Source of the DNA: Streptomyces albicerus
Lineage (GTDB): Bacteria > Actinomycetota > Actinomycetes > Streptomycetales > Streptomycetaceae
Assembly (NCBI RefSeq): GCF_008905045.1
Contig: NZ_VWMY01000017.1
Span: forward strand, 17,292 to 57,633
Length of the DNA: 40,342 nucleotides
Direction: 5' to 3'
Shown here one piece after another: positions 1-9,040 of the stretch. The notes under the pieces are model-generated. The model ran no database searches. It saw nothing but the letters and a program-made list of their open reading frames with translations, and was not told the DNA's origin. The translations under genes were made by a program, and so were the position numbers. The first letter of the stretch is position 1. Each line of letters starts with the position of its first letter.

Positions 1-14
1 TCGGGAGGCCCCGC

Positions 15-149
15 ATGCGTGCCCTGATCGCCGCCGCGACCGGTCTCGCCGTCGCGCTCGCGCTGGTCCTCACGATCACGGCCCTGGGGTCACCGGAGGG
101 CAAGACGTCACCCGAGCCGCTGCTCACCACCGTCCCCAGCCACCCATGA
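15..149 (+). CDS. Small single-pass membrane protein (SPW_0924-like)
   Basis: A 44-residue protein of unknown function. It consists of one hydrophobic segment (about residues 3-25, rich in Ala, Leu and Val) and a polar tail with LLTTVP near the end, so it should be a membrane-anchored peptide. GGAGG at 4-8 lies 6 nt before the ATG and fixes the start. It ends 34 nt before the DUF3068 gene and probably shares its transcript. I believe it is the small SPW_0924-type family found beside DUF3068 genes in Streptomyces; that name is from memory, not from a search. Confidence 0.7.
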   Translation: MRALIAAATGLAVALALVLTITALGSPEGKTSPEPLLTTVPSHP

Positions 150-183
150 CGCACCCCCACAACGCACAGGGAGGGCCGCCGAG

Positions 184-1176
184 ATGCGCCGCAAGGCCAG
201 CCTGATCCTGCTCGCCCTCGCCGTGTTCTTCGCGGCGCTGTCCCCGCTGCTGCGCTGGTACGCCTTCCCGCGCCTGGCCAAGATCCCGGCCAACCAGTAC
301 CAGGACATGGTCCTCGAGGCGAAGGACGCGACCCTCCTCGACTACGGCACCATGAAGGCCGAGAAGGTCGACAAGGTGACTATCGTGCAGACCCTCAGGG
401 GCAACGTCGAGGCCTCCCAGAAGATCGAGAAGACCGCCGGCCGCGACGTCGTCGTCTGGGACAGCCTCTCCTACGTCCAGGGCCCCGACGGCAAGATGGT
501 CTCCAAGATCCCCGAGCGCTACATCTTCGACGCACACACCCAGGAACCCGTCCACGCCACCGGCGAGATGGTCGACGGCGACCCGGTCAAACGCGAGGGC
601 ATCGAGTTCAAGTGGCCCTTCCTGACGGAGAAAAGGGACTACGAGTACTTCGACGCACAGGCCCGCGTCACCGCCCCCATCCACTACAAGGGCGAACAGG
701 ACTTCCGGGGCGTAGACGTTTACTACTTCGAGCAGACCATCCCCTGGACCAAAGTGCCCCTCCCGAAGGTCATGCCCGTCGAAGGCATCACTCCGGAGTC
801 GGTCGCCAAGACGGGCACGACCCGCTGGTACACCACGGTCCGCAAGTTCTGGGTCGAACCCGTCACCGGCGCACCCGTATACGGAGAAGAGATCCACAAG
901 GAGGAGATGCGCGGCGGCACGCTCCTCGGGGACCGCGACAAGGTGACGGCCTTCTCCGGGCACGTGAAAATGCGCGAGGACTACATCAGGTCGACGGTCG
1001 ACCTGGTCAAGTCCCAGCGCCTCCTCGTCCTGCTGATGACCTCGTACCTGCCGTGGGGCTTCCTGATCCTGGGCGCCGGACTGCTGTCCCTGTCCCTGTA
1101 CCTGGAGGCGCGCAGCCGCCGCCCCGGCGACCCTTCGCCGACGGAGGCGCGTGAACCGGAGCCGGTCAGCGCCTGA
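184..1176 (+). CDS. DUF3068 (PorA-like) membrane-anchored protein
   Basis: A 330-residue envelope protein of the DUF3068 family, which is typical of mycolate and filamentous actinobacteria; its biochemical role is not known. An N-terminal hydrophobic segment (about residues 5-23) is followed by a long extracytoplasmic domain with the family pattern, including WDSLSYVQ, the FDAHTQEPVH region and RFW-type aromatic motifs. A second transmembrane segment lies near residues 280-305, then a charged Pro-rich tail. A GGAGGG sequence 7-8 nt upstream supports the ATG at 184. It follows the small membrane ORF by 34 nt. Its stop codon lies inside a tandem repeat that runs on to the end of the convergent hrpB gene. 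Confidence 0.88.
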   Translation: MRRKASLILLALAVFFAALSPLLRWYAFPRLAKIPANQYQDMVLEAKDATLLDYGTMKAEKVDKVTIVQTLRGNVEASQKIEKTAGRDVVVWDSLSYVQGPDGKMVSKIPERYIFDAHTQEPVHATGEMVDGDPVKREGIEFKWPFLTEKRDYEYFDAQARVTAPIHYKGEQDFRGVDVYYFEQTIPWTKVPLPKVMPVEGITPESVAKTGTTRWYTTVRKFWVEPVTGAPVYGEEIHKEEMRGGTLLGDRDKVTAFSGHVKMREDYIRSTVDLVKSQRLLVLLMTSYLPWGFLILGAGLLSLSLYLEARSRRPGDPSPTEAREPEPVSA

Positions 1177-1215
1177 GCCGGGGGCCTGAGCCGGGGGCCC
1201 GAGTCAGCGCCTGAG
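1165..1215. repeat. Stop-codon-bearing tandem repeat between DUF3068 and hrpB
   Basis: The 13-mer TGAGCCGGGGGCC occurs twice in tandem (1174-1186 and 1187-1199). The 13-mer GTCAGCGCCTGAG flanks it on both sides (1165-1177 and 1203-1215). The first TGA is the real stop of the DUF3068 gene. Copies at 1174, 1187 and 1212 place TGA in all three plus-strand frames. The right copy overlaps the last codons of hrpB on the other strand. Confidence 0.8.
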
Positions 1216-3840
1216 GCGCGCGTTCGTGTGCCGGGTCGGTTCTGCGGTCGCGGGGTCCTCGGGCCACGGGTGCTTCGGATACCGGCCGCGCAGCTCCGCC
1301 CGTACGCCCCTGTAGCCGTCCCTCCAGAAGGACGCGAGGTCGGAGGTGACGGCGGCCGGGCGCCCCGCGGGTGACAGCAGATGCACGAGCACGGGCACCC
1401 CGGCGACGGCCGGCGATTCCTGGGCCCCGAACATCTCCTGCAACTTCACCGCGAGCACAGGCCGTTCGGGGTCCGCGTAGTCGATCCGGATCCTGGACCC
1501 ACTCGGCACCTCGATCCGCTCCGGCGCCAATTCGTCGAACCGGGCCGCGTCCCCGGACGCCCACGGCAACAACCGGGTAAGAGCCTGCCCGGCATCGATC
1601 CGCTCCAGATCGGCGCGCCGCCGCGCCCGGCTCAGCTCCGGCTCGAGCCATTCGTCCACGCGCGCGTGCAGCGCGTCGTCCGACACGTCGGGCCACGGAG
1701 CCCCCACCTGGTGGTGCAGAAACGCGAGCCGCTGCCGCAGCACCTCGGCGTCCCGGGACCACCGCAACACCCCCGGCCCCTCCTCCTTCAAGCCCTCCAC
1801 AAGCGCCTCCCGTACGCGCCCGGGCTCGGCGCTCCGCAACGGCCGCACGGCCAGCTCCACGGCCCCCAGCCGCTCGACCCGCCGGGCCACGACGTCCCCG
1901 CCGGCCCACCGCACCTCGTCACCCTCGCCGTGCAGGGCCCCGGCCGCGTCCCGGGCAACCCGCTCATCGATCACGGCCCCGAGCCGCACGCGCGCGTGCC
2001 CCGCCCCCACGGGCCGGTCCGCGACGGCCACAGCGATCCAGGGGGCATCCCGCAGCCCGCTTCCGCCCCCGAGCTCGGCCCGGGTTCCGGACACCATGAG
2101 GTAGGAGCCCCCGTGCGCCCGAGCGACCCGCTCGGGGAAGGCGAGGGCGGCGACGAGGCCGACGGCGTGGTCGTCGGTGGGGTTCCTCGCAGCGCCGTCA
2201 GGGCGAGCGTTCAGCGGGGGAGTGCCGGCGGGGCGTGCCCCGGGTGTGCCGCCCCCGGACGGAGCGTCGGCGCTCGGCTCCCCCGGAAGAGGGTCGCGCG
2301 CGGTGTGTGGGCGGGAGAGACTCCGCGCCGAAGGCGCGGGCGCCGCCGCGGCCCGCAGCCGCCGAACCTCGGCACGCCACCGCCCGGCATAGGCGTCACC
2401 CCCGCGCCGGGCACCCCTCAACGCGGACGCGAGGTCGTCCCCGTACTCGCGCGGCGGCTCCTCACTCAGAAGGGCGACCACCTCCGCGGCACGCTCGGAA
2501 CCCACGGAGGGCACCGCGTCCAGCAACGCCCGCCCGAGCCGAGGATGCAGACCGAGCCGCGACATCCGTACACCCCGCTCGGTGGCCCGCCCGGCAGGGC
2601 CAACCGCACCGATGGCCTCCAGAACACCCCGAGTGGCCGCCATGGCCCCGCCCGGCGGCGGATCCAGCAACGCCAGCCCCGAGGCGTCGGGATCGCCCCA
2701 GCAGGCCGCCTGCAAGGCGAACGCCGTCAGGTCGGCCACCTTGATCTCCGGCGCCGGGAAACGCGGCAGACGCCCGTCCTCGGCCTCCGTCCAGCACCGG
2801 TACACCGCACCCGGACCCTCGCGCCCCGCACGCCCGGCCCGCTGCCTCCCGGCCGCCTGCGAGGCCCGTACCGTCGTCAACGCGCTCAGCCCGCGCGCGT
2901 GGTCCACCCGCGGCTCCCGCGCCAGCCCGCAGTCCACGACCACCCGCACCCCGGGAACCGTCAGCGACGACTCGGCCACCGACGTCGCCAGGACCACCCG
3001 CCGCCTCGTACCGCCGGACAGCACCGCGTCCTGCACGGCCGCCGGCGCCCGCCCGTGCACCTGAAGGACCTCGACGTCGCCGAGCCCGCCGAGCTGCCCG
3101 GCGACCCGCGCGATCTCCCCGACCCCGGGCAGGAAGCACAGCACATCCCCGTCGCGCTCGGACAGAGCCCGCCGCACCACCGACGCCACATGCGTCAGCA
3201 GCTGCGGGTCCACCCGCATCCCGTGCGACGGCCGCACGGGACGTACGGGCGGCGCCCACACCACGTCGACCGGATGGGAGACGCCCGCCGCCTCGACCAC
3301 CGGCACGTCCCCGAGCAGCCGCGCCCACCCCTGCGCGTCGGTCGTCGCGGAAGCGGCCACCAGCCGCAGCTCGGGACGCAGAGCGGCCCGTACGTCCAGC
3401 AGGAAGGCGGCCACCGTGTCGGCGTCCAGATGCCGTTCGTGGCACTCGTCGAGCACCACCACGTCGACGCCCGCCAGCTCCTGGTCCCGCTGCAGCCGCT
3501 GCAGCAGCACCCCGGTCGTGACGACCTCCACGCGCGCGCGTGGCCCGACCACCCGCTCCCCGCGCACGGTGTATCCGACGCTCTCGCCGACCTTCTCGCC
3601 GAGCAGCCACGCCATCCGCCGTGCGGCCGCCCGCGCGGCGATCCGCCGCGGCTCGGCAACGACGACACGGCGTACGAGCCCGTCGCCCACGAGTCCGGCG
3701 AGCACCAGCGGGACGAGGGTCGTCTTGCCGGTGCCGGGCGGCGCGACGAGCACCGCGGCGCCGTGCGCCTCCAGGGCGTCGCCCAGGCCGGGCAGCGCAC
3801 CGCGTACGGGCAGGGGGTCGAGCGCGTCGTAACGGATCAC
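1204..3840 (-). CDS. hrpB: ATP-dependent helicase HrpB
   Basis: An 878-residue DEAH-type helicase of the HrpB family, close to the usual length; the cellular substrate of HrpB is not settled. Walker A is GTGKTT at residues 36-41, motif II is DECH at 131-134, motif III is the following SAT, and motif VI is QRAGRAGREGPG. The HrpB-specific C-terminal region is present up to PKHPWPEDP. Between the helicase core and the C-terminal domain there is a low-complexity Ala/Pro/Gly-rich insertion of roughly 60 residues, which looks like an unstructured linker. It starts 4 nt after the stop of the methyltransferase gene on the same strand, so the two are probably co-transcribed and translationally coupled. 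Confidence 0.93.
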   Translation of the reverse strand: MIRYDALDPLPVRGALPGLGDALEAHGAAVLVAPPGTGKTTLVPLVLAGLVGDGLVRRVVVAEPRRIAARAAARRMAWLLGEKVGESVGYTVRGERVVGPRARVEVVTTGVLLQRLQRDQELAGVDVVVLDECHERHLDADTVAAFLLDVRAALRPELRLVAASATTDAQGWARLLGDVPVVEAAGVSHPVDVVWAPPVRPVRPSHGMRVDPQLLTHVASVVRRALSERDGDVLCFLPGVGEIARVAGQLGGLGDVEVLQVHGRAPAAVQDAVLSGGTRRRVVLATSVAESSLTVPGVRVVVDCGLAREPRVDHARGLSALTTVRASQAAGRQRAGRAGREGPGAVYRCWTEAEDGRLPRFPAPEIKVADLTAFALQAACWGDPDASGLALLDPPPGGAMAATRGVLEAIGAVGPAGRATERGVRMSRLGLHPRLGRALLDAVPSVGSERAAEVVALLSEEPPREYGDDLASALRGARRGGDAYAGRWRAEVRRLRAAAAPAPSARSLSRPHTARDPLPGEPSADAPSGGGTPGARPAGTPPLNARPDGAARNPTDDHAVGLVAALAFPERVARAHGGSYLMVSGTRAELGGGSGLRDAPWIAVAVADRPVGAGHARVRLGAVIDERVARDAAGALHGEGDEVRWAGGDVVARRVERLGAVELAVRPLRSAEPGRVREALVEGLKEEGPGVLRWSRDAEVLRQRLAFLHHQVGAPWPDVSDDALHARVDEWLEPELSRARRRADLERIDAGQALTRLLPWASGDAARFDELAPERIEVPSGSRIRIDYADPERPVLAVKLQEMFGAQESPAVAGVPVLVHLLSPAGRPAAVTSDLASFWRDGYRGVRAELRGRYPKHPWPEDPATAEPTRHTNARLRR

Positions 3841-3844
3841 ACGC

Positions 3845-4708
3845 TCAGTCTCGTACGCACACGAAGATCGCCGTCCCCGGAATCAGGTTTCCCCGAAGGG
3901 GAGACCAGCCGCCCCACTCCTGGCTGTTCCAGGCCGGCCACTCCGGCTCGACCAGGTCGACCAGCCGGAAGCCGCCCGCCACCACGTCCCGGACGCGGTC
4001 ACCGACCGTCCTGTGGTGCTCGACGTAGACCGCGCGGCCCGCCTCGTCCTGCTCGACGTACGGCGTGCGGTCGAAGTACGAGGCCGACACGCTCAGCCCC
4101 TCCGGGCCGGGCTCGTCGGGAAAGGCCCAGCGGATCGGATGCGTGACGGAGAAGACGAACCGGCCGCCGGGCCGCAGCACCCGGCGCACCTCCCGCAGGA
4201 CCTTCACAGGATCGGCGACGAAGGGCAGAGCCCCGTACGCGGAGCACGCCAGGTCGAAGGAGCCGTCCCCGAAGGGCAGCGCCCCGGCGTCCGCCTCCAC
4301 GAGCCGGACGCCCTCGGCGCCGATCCGCAGGGCGTGCTGGAGCTGCCGGTGCGAGACGTCCAGGGCGACCGGACGGGCCCCCTGGGCGGCCAGCCAGCGC
4401 GAGCACTGGGCGGCCCCCGCGCCGATCTCCAGGACGTCCTTGCCCTTCAGCTCCTCCATCGGGCCGAGCAGCTCGGCCTCGATCTCGTCGAGGCCCTCGG
4501 GCCCCCATACGAAGCGGTCGTCGCCGAGGAACGTGCCGTGCTCGACCTGGTACTCGTCCGCGTTCCGGTCCCACCAGCCACGATTGGCGCGGGAACTCTC
4601 GGTGACCCCCGCCTCCCGTCGTGTCGCCTCGGGCTCGAGCGGTTCGGGCTCTTGGATGATCGGCTCCCTCGTCGTACTCTTCCGTCGAACCCGTCCAGGC
4701 GGCGACAC
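3845..4708 (-). CDS. Class I SAM-dependent methyltransferase
   Basis: A 287-residue Rossmann-fold methyltransferase; the substrate cannot be read from the sequence. SAM-binding motif I is VLEIGAGAAQCSRWL, motif II is PVALDVSHRQL, and the motif IV region is FDLACSAYGALPF, followed by VRRVLRPGGRFVFSVTHP. The family core begins at about residue 43 (NRGWWDRNADEYQ). The stretch before it is acidic and Pro-rich (QEPEPLEPE) and is probably disordered. The GTG at 4708 is the only good start I see upstream of the core. It lies directly upstream of hrpB with a 4-nt gap and is divergent from rpsA, an arrangement I recall from other Streptomyces. Confidence 0.88.
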   Translation of the reverse strand: MSPPGRVRRKSTTREPIIQEPEPLEPEATRREAGVTESSRANRGWWDRNADEYQVEHGTFLGDDRFVWGPEGLDEIEAELLGPMEELKGKDVLEIGAGAAQCSRWLAAQGARPVALDVSHRQLQHALRIGAEGVRLVEADAGALPFGDGSFDLACSAYGALPFVADPVKVLREVRRVLRPGGRFVFSVTHPIRWAFPDEPGPEGLSVSASYFDRTPYVEQDEAGRAVYVEHHRTVGDRVRDVVAGGFRLVDLVEPEWPAWNSQEWGGWSPLRGNLIPGTAIFVCVRD

Positions 4709-4798
4709 GAACGGGGCGCCACAGCGCCCGCGTGGCCTCCTGAGACAGGTCTTGTGCCGGGTATGCGGCGTTCCGCCCCGGGTGTGCGCCTTCGCGCA

Positions 4799-4827
4799 TT
4801 GACCCTGTCCGGCTGCCCCCGTATGCT
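4799..4827 (+). promoter_or_regulatory. Sigma-70-type promoter of rpsA
   Basis: TTGACC at 4799-4804 and TATGCT at 4822-4827 are separated by 17 nt, a near-ideal vegetative (HrdB-type) promoter. It implies a leader of about 210 nt before rpsA. Within the leader, GCCTGC (4844-4849) and GCAGGC (4864-4869) can form a small hairpin. I see no gene in the 337-nt stretch 4709-5045. A role of the leader in S1 autoregulation is an inference only. Confidence 0.65.
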
Positions 4828-5045
4828 ACAAGTTGCGCTGCGGGCCTGCGCTCCTCAGACGTAGCAGGCTGCGCTCGCATCTGTTGTATGTCCCCTCGGT
4901 TTTCGAGGCGCCACCGGAAAGTGTTCGTCACAGAACACGGCCCGGATTCGGCGCTTCCTTGGCTGTCCGGCTTCTTCAGAGCGAAACGGGCTCCCGGCGT
5001 AAGCAGTACCTACGACTCAATGTCCGTACCGGAGCCCTTTCCCAC

Positions 5046-6551
5046 ATGACGAGCAGCACCGAGACCACCGCCACCACCCCGCAGGTTGCGGTCAACGACA
5101 TCGGTAACGAGGAAGCCTTCCTCGCCGCGATCGACGAGACGATCAAGTACTTCAACGACGGCGACATCGTCGACGGCGTCATCGTGAAGGTCGACCGGGA
5201 CGAGGTCCTGCTCGACATCGGTTACAAGACCGAAGGCGTTATCCCGAGCCGCGAACTCTCCATCAAGCACGACGTCGACCCCAATGAGGTCGTCGCCGTG
5301 GGCGATGAGATCGAGGCCCTCGTCCTCCAGAAGGAGGACAAGGAAGGCCGTCTGATCCTGTCCAAGAAGCGCGCTCAGTACGAGCGTGCCTGGGGCACGA
5401 TCGAAAAGATCAAGGAAGAAGACGGCATCGTCACCGGTACCGTCATCGAGGTCGTCAAGGGTGGTCTCATCCTCGACATCGGCCTCCGTGGCTTCCTGCC
5501 GGCCTCCCTCGTCGAGATGCGCCGCGTTCGCGACCTCCAGCCGTACGTGGGCAAGGAGCTCGAGGCGAAGATCATCGAGCTGGACAAGAACCGCAACAAC
5601 GTGGTCCTGTCCCGCCGTGCCTGGCTGGAGCAGACCCAGTCCGAGGTCCGCCAGACGTTCCTCACGACCCTGCAGAAGGGTCAGGTCCGTTCCGGCGTCG
5701 TCTCCTCGATCGTCAACTTCGGTGCCTTCGTGGACCTGGGTGGCGTCGACGGTCTGGTCCACGTCTCCGAGCTGTCCTGGAAGCACATCGACCACCCCTC
5801 CGAGGTTGTCGAGGTCGGCCAGGAAGTCACCGTCGAGGTCCTCGACGTCGACATGGACCGCGAGCGCGTCTCCCTGTCGCTGAAGGCGACCCAGGAAGAC
5901 CCGTGGCAGCAGTTCGCCCGCACCCACCAGATCGGCCAGGTCGTGCCCGGAAAGGTCACGAAGCTGGTTCCGTTCGGTGCGTTCGTCCGCGTGGACGAGG
6001 GCATCGAGGGTCTGGTGCACATCTCCGAGCTGGCCGAGCGCCACGTGGAGATCCCGGAGCAGGTCGTCCAGGTCAACGACGAGATCTTCGTCAAGGTCAT
6101 CGACATCGACCTCGAGCGCCGTCGCATCAGCCTCTCGCTGAAGCAGGCCAACGAGGCCTTCGGTGCCGACCCGGCCTCGGTCGAGTTCGACCCGACGCTG
6201 TACGGCATGGCCGCGTCGTACGACGACCAGGGCAACTACATCTACCCCGAGGGCTTCGACCCCGAGACCAACGACTGGCTCGAGGGCTACGAGAAGCAGC
6301 GCGAGGCCTGGGAGGGCCAGTACGCCGAGGCGCAGGCGCGCTTCGAGCAGCACCAGGCGCAGGTCATCAAGTCCCGCGAGGCCGACGCGCAGGCCGAGGC
6401 CGAGGGCACGGCCACCCCGGGTGCGGCTCCGGCCGCCTCCGGTGGCGGCGGCGGTTCGTACTCCTCGGAGTCGGACGACAACTCCGGCGCCCTGGCGTCG
6501 GACGAGGCCCTGGCTGCCCTCCGCGAGAAGCTGGCCGGAGGCCAGAGCTGA
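5046..6551 (+). CDS. rpsA: 30S ribosomal protein S1
   Basis: A 501-residue S1 protein of the four-domain actinobacterial type. It binds mRNA on the 30S subunit and helps initiation. The four S1/OB repeats cover roughly residues 35-105, 120-190, 205-280 and 290-365; the last two carry GAFVDLGGVDGLVHVSE and GAFVRVDEGIEGLVHISE. The tail beyond about residue 380 is acidic, then Ala/Gly/Ser-rich, ending LREKLAGGQS. I chose the ATG at 5046 (MTSSTETTAT), although the frame is open further upstream: only this start matches the family, and the upstream stretch contains the promoter. The only ribosome-binding sequence is a weak GGAG (5031-5034) 11 nt before the start. Codon use has the strong bias of a highly expressed gene. 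It has its own promoter and a strong terminator. Confidence 0.97.
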   Translation: MTSSTETTATTPQVAVNDIGNEEAFLAAIDETIKYFNDGDIVDGVIVKVDRDEVLLDIGYKTEGVIPSRELSIKHDVDPNEVVAVGDEIEALVLQKEDKEGRLILSKKRAQYERAWGTIEKIKEEDGIVTGTVIEVVKGGLILDIGLRGFLPASLVEMRRVRDLQPYVGKELEAKIIELDKNRNNVVLSRRAWLEQTQSEVRQTFLTTLQKGQVRSGVVSSIVNFGAFVDLGGVDGLVHVSELSWKHIDHPSEVVEVGQEVTVEVLDVDMDRERVSLSLKATQEDPWQQFARTHQIGQVVPGKVTKLVPFGAFVRVDEGIEGLVHISELAERHVEIPEQVVQVNDEIFVKVIDIDLERRRISLSLKQANEAFGADPASVEFDPTLYGMAASYDDQGNYIYPEGFDPETNDWLEGYEKQREAWEGQYAEAQARFEQHQAQVIKSREADAQAEAEGTATPGAAPAASGGGGGSYSSESDDNSGALASDEALAALREKLAGGQS

Positions 6552-6586
6552 TCGCTGCCGCTGAGGCTCAGCCGATAGGCGGATAG

Positions 6587-6622
6587 CTGAGGGGCCGCAC
6601 CTTTCGAGGTGTGGCCCCTCAG
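6587..6622 (+). terminator. rpsA terminator hairpin
   Basis: A near-perfect 16-bp stem (CTGAGGGGCCGCACCT against AGGTGTGGCCCCTCAG, with one G-U pair) is closed by a TTCG tetraloop. It begins 36 nt after the rpsA stop. There is no U-tract, as is usual in Streptomyces. Confidence 0.88.
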
Positions 6623-6682
6623 ACGTGTTCGGGGGCTGCCGGCTGTCCTCCGAGTGCGGGTTTCATGGCCGGCCGCGCTCTC

Positions 6683-6815
6683 GCGGCGGAGCCGCATCTC
6701 GATGCCGCCCCGCGCCCCTGAGGGAGTTGGCCTCGACGTTGCAGAAGTCCGGTGCGGGGTCCCGGCCCCCATAGGGGCGCCGGGAACTGCGCGACCAGCC
6801 CCCACCGCCCCGCAG
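6683..6815. repeat. Dispersed Streptomyces intergenic repeat (copy 1, interrupted)
   Basis: The 408-nt gap 6552-6959 holds the terminator and this element. Recognisable pieces are GCGGCGGAGCCGCAT (6683-6697), a C-rich arm ending CGCCCCTGAGGG (to 6724), and GGGGCGCCGGGAACTGCGCG followed by ACCAGCC and a CCCGCAG end (6774-6815). These match an intergenic element common in Streptomyces genomes. About 50 nt of unrelated sequence separates the two halves. A second copy lies at 12025-12111. Confidence 0.6.
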
Positions 6816-6959
6816 GTTCATCACCGTGCCCAGCGGAGCGCTCAGCGCGGTCGTCGCGCCTGAGATGCCGGTAAGAGGAGGCAGTGAAGGGGCATGTGGC
6901 GGGAATGCTCGTGTCCTGGGCCGCGTTGTGGAGTACGAACACGAGGAGGAGCGGTCACT

Positions 6960-7898
6960 GTGCTTGATCCGCAGGGTTTGTACGCATGGGAGCCGAAGGG
7001 CCTGGATGTCGTCGACATGGCGCTCGCCCAGGAGTCGGCCGGTCTTGTCATGCTCTACCACTTCGACGGATACATCGACGCGGGCGAGACCGGCGACCAG
7101 ATCGTCGACCGGCTCCTCGACTCGCTGCCCCATCAGGTCGTGGCCCGCTTCGACCACGACCGGCTCGTGGACTACCGCGCCCGACGCCCGCTGCTGACGT
7201 TCAAGCGCGACCGCTGGGCCGACTACGAAGAGCCCACACTGGACGTGCGGCTGGTCCAGGACGCCACGGGCGCGCCCTTCCTGCTGCTGTCGGGACCCGA
7301 ACCGGACGTCGAGTGGGAGCGCTTCGCGGCGGCCGTCCAGCAGATCGTGGAGCGGCTGGGCGTACGCCTGTCCGTGGACTTCCACGGCATCCCCATGGGC
7401 GTCCCGCACACCCGCCCCGTGGGCCTCACCCCGCACGGCAACCGCACCGATCTCGTCCCCGGCCACCGCAGCCCCTTCGACGAGGCCCAGGTCCCCGGCA
7501 GCGCCGAGTCGCTCGTCGAGTACCGCCTCATGGAGGCCGGACACGACGTCCTGGGCGTCGCCGCGCACGTGCCGCACTACATCGCCCGATCCCCGTACCC
7601 CGACGCCGCGCTGACCGTCATGGAGGCGATCACCGCCGCCACCGGCCTGGTCCTGCCCGGAATCGCGCACGCCCTGCGCACCGAGGCGCACCGCACCCAG
7701 ACCGAGATCGACCGGCAGATCCAGGAGGGCGACGAGGAGCTCGTCGCGCTCGTCCAGGGACTTGAGCACCAGTACGACGCCGCCGCGGGCGCCGAGACGC
7801 GGGGCAACATGCTCGCCGAGCCGATGGACATTCCTTCGGCGGACGAGATCGGGCTCGAGTTCGAGAAGTTCCTGGCCGAGCGGGAGGGCGACGCGTAG
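6960..7898 (+). CDS. PAC2 family protein
   Basis: A 312-residue protein of the PAC2 family (proteasome-assembling-chaperone-2 fold), which in actinobacteria is a conserved cytoplasmic protein of unknown function. Diagnostic stretches are MLYHFDGYIDAGETGDQ, LLLSGPEPDVEWERF, GIPMGVPHTRP and ISVPHYIARSPYP-like sequence (AHVPHYIARSPYP). The C-terminal third is acidic and helical. The GTG at 6960 was chosen because GAGGAGG lies 8-10 nt upstream and the protein then begins MLDPQGLYAWEPKGL, the family N-terminus. An upstream in-frame ATG at 6894 would add a non-homologous leader. It sits between rpsA and coaE. Confidence 0.9.
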   Translation: MLDPQGLYAWEPKGLDVVDMALAQESAGLVMLYHFDGYIDAGETGDQIVDRLLDSLPHQVVARFDHDRLVDYRARRPLLTFKRDRWADYEEPTLDVRLVQDATGAPFLLLSGPEPDVEWERFAAAVQQIVERLGVRLSVDFHGIPMGVPHTRPVGLTPHGNRTDLVPGHRSPFDEAQVPGSAESLVEYRLMEAGHDVLGVAAHVPHYIARSPYPDAALTVMEAITAATGLVLPGIAHALRTEAHRTQTEIDRQIQEGDEELVALVQGLEHQYDAAAGAETRGNMLAEPMDIPSADEIGLEFEKFLAEREGDA

Positions 7899-7992
7899 GC
7901 GTTGTCACGGTCTGGGGGACGGGCCTTGGTTGTGACGGGTCCGCCGCCGCCCCGCCGGGGCGCTGTCAGCGGCGGGCCCTAAGCTTCTGCTC

Positions 7993-8610
7993 ATGCTGAA
8001 GGTGGGCCTGACCGGCGGGATCGGCGCCGGCAAGAGCGAGGTGTCGCGGCTGCTCGTGGAGCACGGCGCCGTGCTGATCGACGCCGACAGGATCGCCCGG
8101 GAGGTCGTCGCGCCGGGAACTCCCGGCCTGGCAGCCGTCGTCGACGCCTTCGGCGAGGAGGTGCTCGCCGCCGACGGCAGCCTGGACCGGCCGAAGCTCG
8201 GCTCCATCGTCTTCGCGGACGCGGAGAAGCTCGCCGTACTGAACTCGATCGTGCACCCCCTGGTGGGCGCCCGCTCCCGCGAGCTCGAAGAGGCCGCCTC
8301 GGAGGATTCCGTGGTCGTGCACGACGTCCCCCTGCTCACCGAGAACGGCCTCGCGCGGCTCTACGACCTCGTGATCGTGGTCGACGCCAGCCCCGAGACC
8401 CAGCTCGACCGGCTCGTCCGGCTGCGCGGCATGACCGAGGAGGACGCCCGCGCCCGCATGGCCGCCCAGGCCACCCGCGAGAAGCGCCTGGAGATCGCGG
8501 ACATCGTCATCGACAACGACGTCCCCCTGGAAGCTCTGCAGCGGCGCGTACGGGACGTGTGGGCGGAACTTGTACGCCGGGCGCACCGGGCGCACACGAC
8601 CTTGGAATAG
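7993..8610 (+). CDS. coaE: Dephospho-CoA kinase
   Basis: A 205-residue CoaE, which phosphorylates dephospho-CoA at the ribose 3' position with ATP, the last step of coenzyme A synthesis in the cytoplasm. The P-loop GGIGAGKS is at residues 8-15. It is followed by LIDADRIAREVV, the substrate-binding DAD motif of the family. HDVPLLTEN and the RMAAQATREKR lid region are present, and IVIDNDVPLEAL is near the C-terminus. Length is normal for a single-domain CoaE. It begins 94 nt after the PAC2 gene and is followed 49 nt later by a TPR gene. The GTG/ATG-rich surroundings leave the ATG at 7993 as the best start. Confidence 0.95.
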   Translation: MLKVGLTGGIGAGKSEVSRLLVEHGAVLIDADRIAREVVAPGTPGLAAVVDAFGEEVLAADGSLDRPKLGSIVFADAEKLAVLNSIVHPLVGARSRELEEAASEDSVVVHDVPLLTENGLARLYDLVIVVDASPETQLDRLVRLRGMTEEDARARMAAQATREKRLEIADIVIDNDVPLEALQRRVRDVWAELVRRAHRAHTTLE

Positions 8611-8659
8611 TGGGCCACTGTGGGGCGTTGATTCCTTGCAGTTAGGGAAGGACTCTGCC

Positions 8660-9040
8660 GTGCCCGAGACCAGCGGATTCGCCGGACGTACTCCGGAGAC
8701 GCATGTCATCGACTTCCGTGCCGCCGAGCAGTTGCTGGCCGCGCGGGATCCGCGGGGCGCGGTGAAGCTGCTCGACGGAGTCATCGCCGCGTACCCGGAG
8801 AACACGGCGGCGCGCCTGCTGCGCGCGCGTGCCTTCTTCGCGGCGGCCCAACTGAGGCCCGCAGAGCTGGAGTTCACGATCGTGCTGGAGCGCGAGCCGG
8901 ACAACGCGTTCGCGCACTTCGCGCTCGCCCGCACCTATGAGCGCTCCGGCCGACCCGACCAGGCCATACGCCACTTCCGGCTCGCGGCGGCGCTGGATCC
9001 GCAGCCGGAGTATCTGGCCGCGGCACGGTTCGACTCCTGA
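8660..9040 (+). CDS. Tetratricopeptide repeat protein
   Basis: A 126-residue cytoplasmic protein with two to three TPR helices (RAAEQLLAARDPRGAVKLLD, ENTAARLLRARAFFAAAQLR, NAFAHFALARTYERSGRPDQ). Its partner is unknown; TPR proteins generally bind other proteins. The GTG at 8660 (MPETSGFAGRTPETHVIDF) follows an AGGGAAGGA ribosome-binding site. The frame is open 90 nt further upstream, but that part overlaps coaE and has no family support. It follows coaE closely, as in other Streptomyces. Its stop codon opens a tandem repeat array. Confidence 0.85.
   Translation: MPETSGFAGRTPETHVIDFRAAEQLLAARDPRGAVKLLDGVIAAYPENTAARLLRARAFFAAAQLRPAELEFTIVLEREPDNAFAHFALARTYERSGRPDQAIRHFRLAAALDPQPEYLAAARFDS

Noticed and set aside
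1381..4146. A 921-codon open frame on the plus strand
   Set aside because: It is antisense to hrpB, rich in Pro, Arg, Gly and His, and has no recognisable family. It is a by-product of high third-position GC.
5010..6353. A 447-codon open frame antisense to rpsA
   Set aside because: Its Asp/Leu/Val-rich composition is the mirror of rpsA codons; it has no start context or motif.
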